A stretch of DNA of 8,297 bases from Ignavibacteriales bacterium (GTDB lineage Bacteria; Bacteroidota; Ignavibacteria; UBA10030; SZUA-254). The stretch covers positions 1,520-9,816 of the forward strand of contig JACQYX010000129.1 in assembly GCA_016207985.1 (NCBI GenBank). Direction: 5' to 3'. Every line of letters starts with the position of its first letter. Within the stretch, counting starts at the first letter, position 1. The translations under genes and the position numbers were made by a program. Shown in pieces: positions 6,219 to 8,297 of this stretch. The notes under the pieces were generated by a model. It was not told the DNA's origin, did no database searches, and saw only the letters and a program-made list of their open reading frames with translations.

Positions 6219-7616
6219 TTATGTTATTGTGGATTTAATAAGTCGTGCACAAAACGATCCATCGATATGATGACGATGAGGAAACGTTTCTACAAATCCA
6301 TCTGGAGTTACAACCGATTTATTTACAAACCTCGCTGCATCATCAATGCTGAAGTCTGAATGACTTTTCAAAAAAGCTCCAATAAGCTGTCCATTTTCCT
6401 CAGGTTCAGTTGTGCATGTACTATAAACCAGGGTACCGCCGGGTCTGAGTAGTTTCGATGCACTCTCAAGTAGACTATATTGTTGTTTAACAAGTCGTGG
6501 AATATCTTCCGGCTCACGCTTCCACTTGATATCGGGTTTTTTCCTCAGCGTGCCTAATCCAGAACATGGTGCATCCACAATAATTTTATCTGCAGTCGGT
6601 ATATCCAAGTTTACAGCATCCGTCGCAATGAATTGCACATTCTTGATCCCGAGTCGCTCAGAGCTCATCTTAATTAAATTAAGTTTACTTTCATACTTAT
6701 CTACAGCAACAATTTCACCCTGATTCTGCATCAGCTCTGCAATAAAAGTTGTTTTACCCCCCGGTGCCGCACACATATCGATGATTCTCTCACCGGGTTG
6801 AGGATCCAGGAGTAACACCGGTAAAGCTGCACTTTCGTCTTGAATCGAAAAATACCCGCTCTGAAAAATATTCAACTGAGAAATTCCGGAGAGACTCTTT
6901 ACCTTGATGAAGTAGTCTATAAAAGTTGAGCCCTGAAATGGTACATTTTGCTTTTCGAGTAATGAGATAAAATCGGTTGGCGTAATCTTAAGTTTATTGA
7001 TTCGAAGTGTCAATCCGGGGACTTCGTTATTAATGACAAGAAATTTCTCAAGCTCCTCTCTCCCAAATCGTGTTAACCATCGTTTTACTATCCATGCAGG
7101 ATGGGAATAATAAACTGCAAGATATTGTACAAGGTCTTCTTCAGGATTTGGATAATGAATTCCATCAAGAGTTCTGATAATATTTCGTAATACTGCATTT
7201 ACAAAGCCGGCAAACTTTTCACCGCGGATACGTTTGACGAACTCAACTGCTTCATTCACTGCTGCATATTGAGGAACATGCGTGAGGAAGAGAATTTGAT
7301 AAAGAGCCACGCGAAGAGAATTTCGGACATTCACTTCGGATTTTGAAAAATTCCCATGTGTAAATCCGTTTAAAATCCAATCGAGCCGCCCCTGCCATCG
7401 CAACACACCATGAACTATCTCGGCAAGTAAGCTCTTATCGATATCTGCAACATCTTTCGATTTAAGTTCCACATCGAGAAGTTTATCAAGGTACGAATCG
7501 GTTCGCTCCACTCGATTAAGGATTTTTATCGCAGTTCCTCTTGGACCAGCATATAAAGTCGGCTTTTCGTTCGTCTGAACTTCTTCTTTTTTAACTTCCA
7601 CCGCTTCCGAATTCAT
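6219..7616 (-). CDS. rsmB: 16S rRNA (cytosine-967-C5)-methyltransferase RsmB
   Basis: A 465-residue SAM-dependent RNA m5C methyltransferase that, in E. coli, modifies C967 of 16S rRNA. Residues about 25-155 form the NusB-like RNA-binding domain (TAIKILNRVE, LLAEIVHGVLRW, FVNAVLRNI). The catalytic Fmu/NOL1 domain follows. SAM motif I is DMCAAPGGKT at 280-289, motif IV DAPCSGLGTLRKKPDIKW carries C351 (product release), and motif VI STCTTEPEEN carries the nucleophile C401. The end HRHHIDGSFCARL is typical of the family. The first ~20 residues are a Glu/Lys-rich extension. The ATG overlaps the stop of the upstream gene by four bases (ATGA), with GGGTG just upstream, implying coupled translation. 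This is a housekeeping gene with no apparent link to the metabolic genes downstream. Confidence 0.97.
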   Translation of the reverse strand: MNSEAVEVKKEEVQTNEKPTLYAGPRGTAIKILNRVERTDSYLDKLLDVELKSKDVADIDKSLLAEIVHGVLRWQGRLDWILNGFTHGNFSKSEVNVRNSLRVALYQILFLTHVPQYAAVNEAVEFVKRIRGEKFAGFVNAVLRNIIRTLDGIHYPNPEEDLVQYLAVYYSHPAWIVKRWLTRFGREELEKFLVINNEVPGLTLRINKLKITPTDFISLLEKQNVPFQGSTFIDYFIKVKSLSGISQLNIFQSGYFSIQDESAALPVLLLDPQPGERIIDMCAAPGGKTTFIAELMQNQGEIVAVDKYESKLNLIKMSSERLGIKNVQFIATDAVNLDIPTADKIIVDAPCSGLGTLRKKPDIKWKREPEDIPRLVKQQYSLLESASKLLRPGGTLVYSTCTTEPEENGQLIGAFLKSHSDFSIDDAARFVNKSVVTPDGFVETFPHRHHIDGSFCARLIKSTIT

Positions 7617-8297
7617 TTCACACCCGCACTTTTTCTTTCTTCCATCGTATCTTTGAAAATCTTCCGCACTAATTTCTCGTAACTTGCAGTCAGATTGACA
7701 TTACGACGCGCCATAACCTTCTTCATCGTGTCAATCGATTTCTCAAGATCGTAGGCAGTGAATTGTTTCTCTCCACCCCAAGCAAATGAAGGAATGAACT
7801 TGGATGGAAATCCGGAACCATAAATATTGGACGAGATACCTACAACTGTTCCGGTGTCAAACATAGTATTAATTCCCGACTTAGAGTGATCGCCCATTGT
7901 TAAGCCAACAAATTGCAAACCTGAGTCAATCATTTTACCATTAACATACACCCTGACGGTACCGTAATTATTCTTCAGATCGCTTGTGTTCGTATCGGCA
8001 CCGATGTTAATCCAACTTCCAAGATACGAATGGCCAAGAAATCCATCGTGCTGCTTATTTGAGTATGATTGAATGATAGATGCTTCAACTTCTCCACCAA
8101 CTTTGCACCATTTACCAATCGAAGTGCCGTGATAAATCTTGGCACCAATTTTTATGATTGAATTATCTCCGATGAAAACAGGACCTTCGATGACTGCGTT
8201 CGGCATGATTGTTACATTAATGCCGATGATGATCGGACCTTTCTCAGCATCAAGCACAGCACCCGGCTTAATTTTGGATCCTTTCCCGATGATGATA
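7613..8297 (-). CDS. Alternative GlmU-type sugar-nucleotide enzyme, C-terminal beta-helix acyltransferase part (5' end outside window)
   Basis: The reading frame is open to the right edge: the codons before the GTG at 8257 read IIIGKGSKIKPGA and continue the hexapeptide pattern, so the gene is cut by the window and that GTG is not its start. The visible 227 residues are mostly left-handed beta-helix repeats of the [LIV]-G-x-x-x-x type, such as GPIIIGINVTIMPNAVIEGPVFIGDNSIIKIG. Also present are GHSYLGSWINIGADTNTSDLKNNYG, GINTMFDTGTVVG and a closing helix. The KNNYG and NTMFDTGT blocks fit the bacterial GlmU-like family seen in Bacteroidota-type genomes (the alt_bact_glmU type), which has a nucleotidyltransferase N-domain and acetyltransferase C-domain for UDP-GlcNAc synthesis. 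The N-domain that would confirm the nucleotidyltransferase activity is not in view, so another hexapeptide sugar enzyme remains possible. Confidence 0.8.
   Translation of the reverse strand, partial: IIIGKGSKIKPGAVLDAEKGPIIIGINVTIMPNAVIEGPVFIGDNSIIKIGAKIYHGTSIGKWCKVGGEVEASIIQSYSNKQHDGFLGHSYLGSWINIGADTNTSDLKNNYGTVRVYVNGKMIDSGLQFVGLTMGDHSKSGINTMFDTGTVVGISSNIYGSGFPSKFIPSFAWGGEKQFTAYDLEKSIDTMKKVMARRNVNLTASYEKLVRKIFKDTMEERKSAGVK

Noticed and set aside
1..8297. Search by eye for tRNA genes, CRISPR repeats, phage genes or insertion-sequence transposases
   Set aside because: None found. Coding sequence is nearly continuous and intergenic gaps are too short for most of these.

Overview
This window is a densely packed bacterial chromosome segment with every supported gene on the minus strand, so it is read from right to left. 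Moderate-to-low GC, good purine-rich ribosome binding sites, an alternative GlmU-type sugar-nucleotide enzyme and a Tdh/Kbl pair suggest the Bacteroidota/Chlorobiota/Ignavibacteriota group. This assignment is an inference from family resemblance and general look, not from a marker gene. Two intergenic palindromic repeats of the kind scattered through many such genomes are also present.

Right part (8297 to 6219): the 3' part of a left-handed beta-helix nucleotidyltransferase/acetyltransferase (alternative GlmU type, cut by the window edge) overlaps by 4 bp a complete rsmB 16S rRNA m5C methyltransferase gene.

Middle (6198 to 1398): a tightly spaced run of five genes: a threonine 3-dehydrogenase-like zinc dehydrogenase (tdh), holo-ACP synthase (acpS), an acetyl-CoA synthetase (acs), a free-standing acyl carrier protein (acp) and a glycine C-acetyltransferase (kbl). 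Tdh and Kbl together make the classical route threonine -> 2-amino-3-oxobutyrate -> glycine + acetyl-CoA, and Acs links acetate and acetyl-CoA. The surprise is that a carrier protein and its phosphopantetheinyl transferase sit inside this set, which suggests (unproven) that an acyl group may be carried on ACP at some step. Both acs and kbl are interrupted: each has lost roughly 50-60 nt relative to its family with a net frame change in the same direction, while the acp gene between them is intact. This is either recent decay of the pathway or an artefact of sequencing or assembly. Tdh also carries an insertion of about 37 residues and lacks the family's relay histidine.

Left part (1397 to 1): after a 70-bp double-hairpin repeat comes an iron-sulfur maturation pair, a full-length Mrp/ApbC P-loop ATPase with an N-terminal MIP18 (DUF59) domain, followed 10 nt later by the start of a NifU C-terminal-domain (Nfu) protein that runs off the left edge.

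No tRNA, rRNA, CRISPR array, insertion sequence or phage gene was seen, and no gene-free stretch exceeds about 140 bp.
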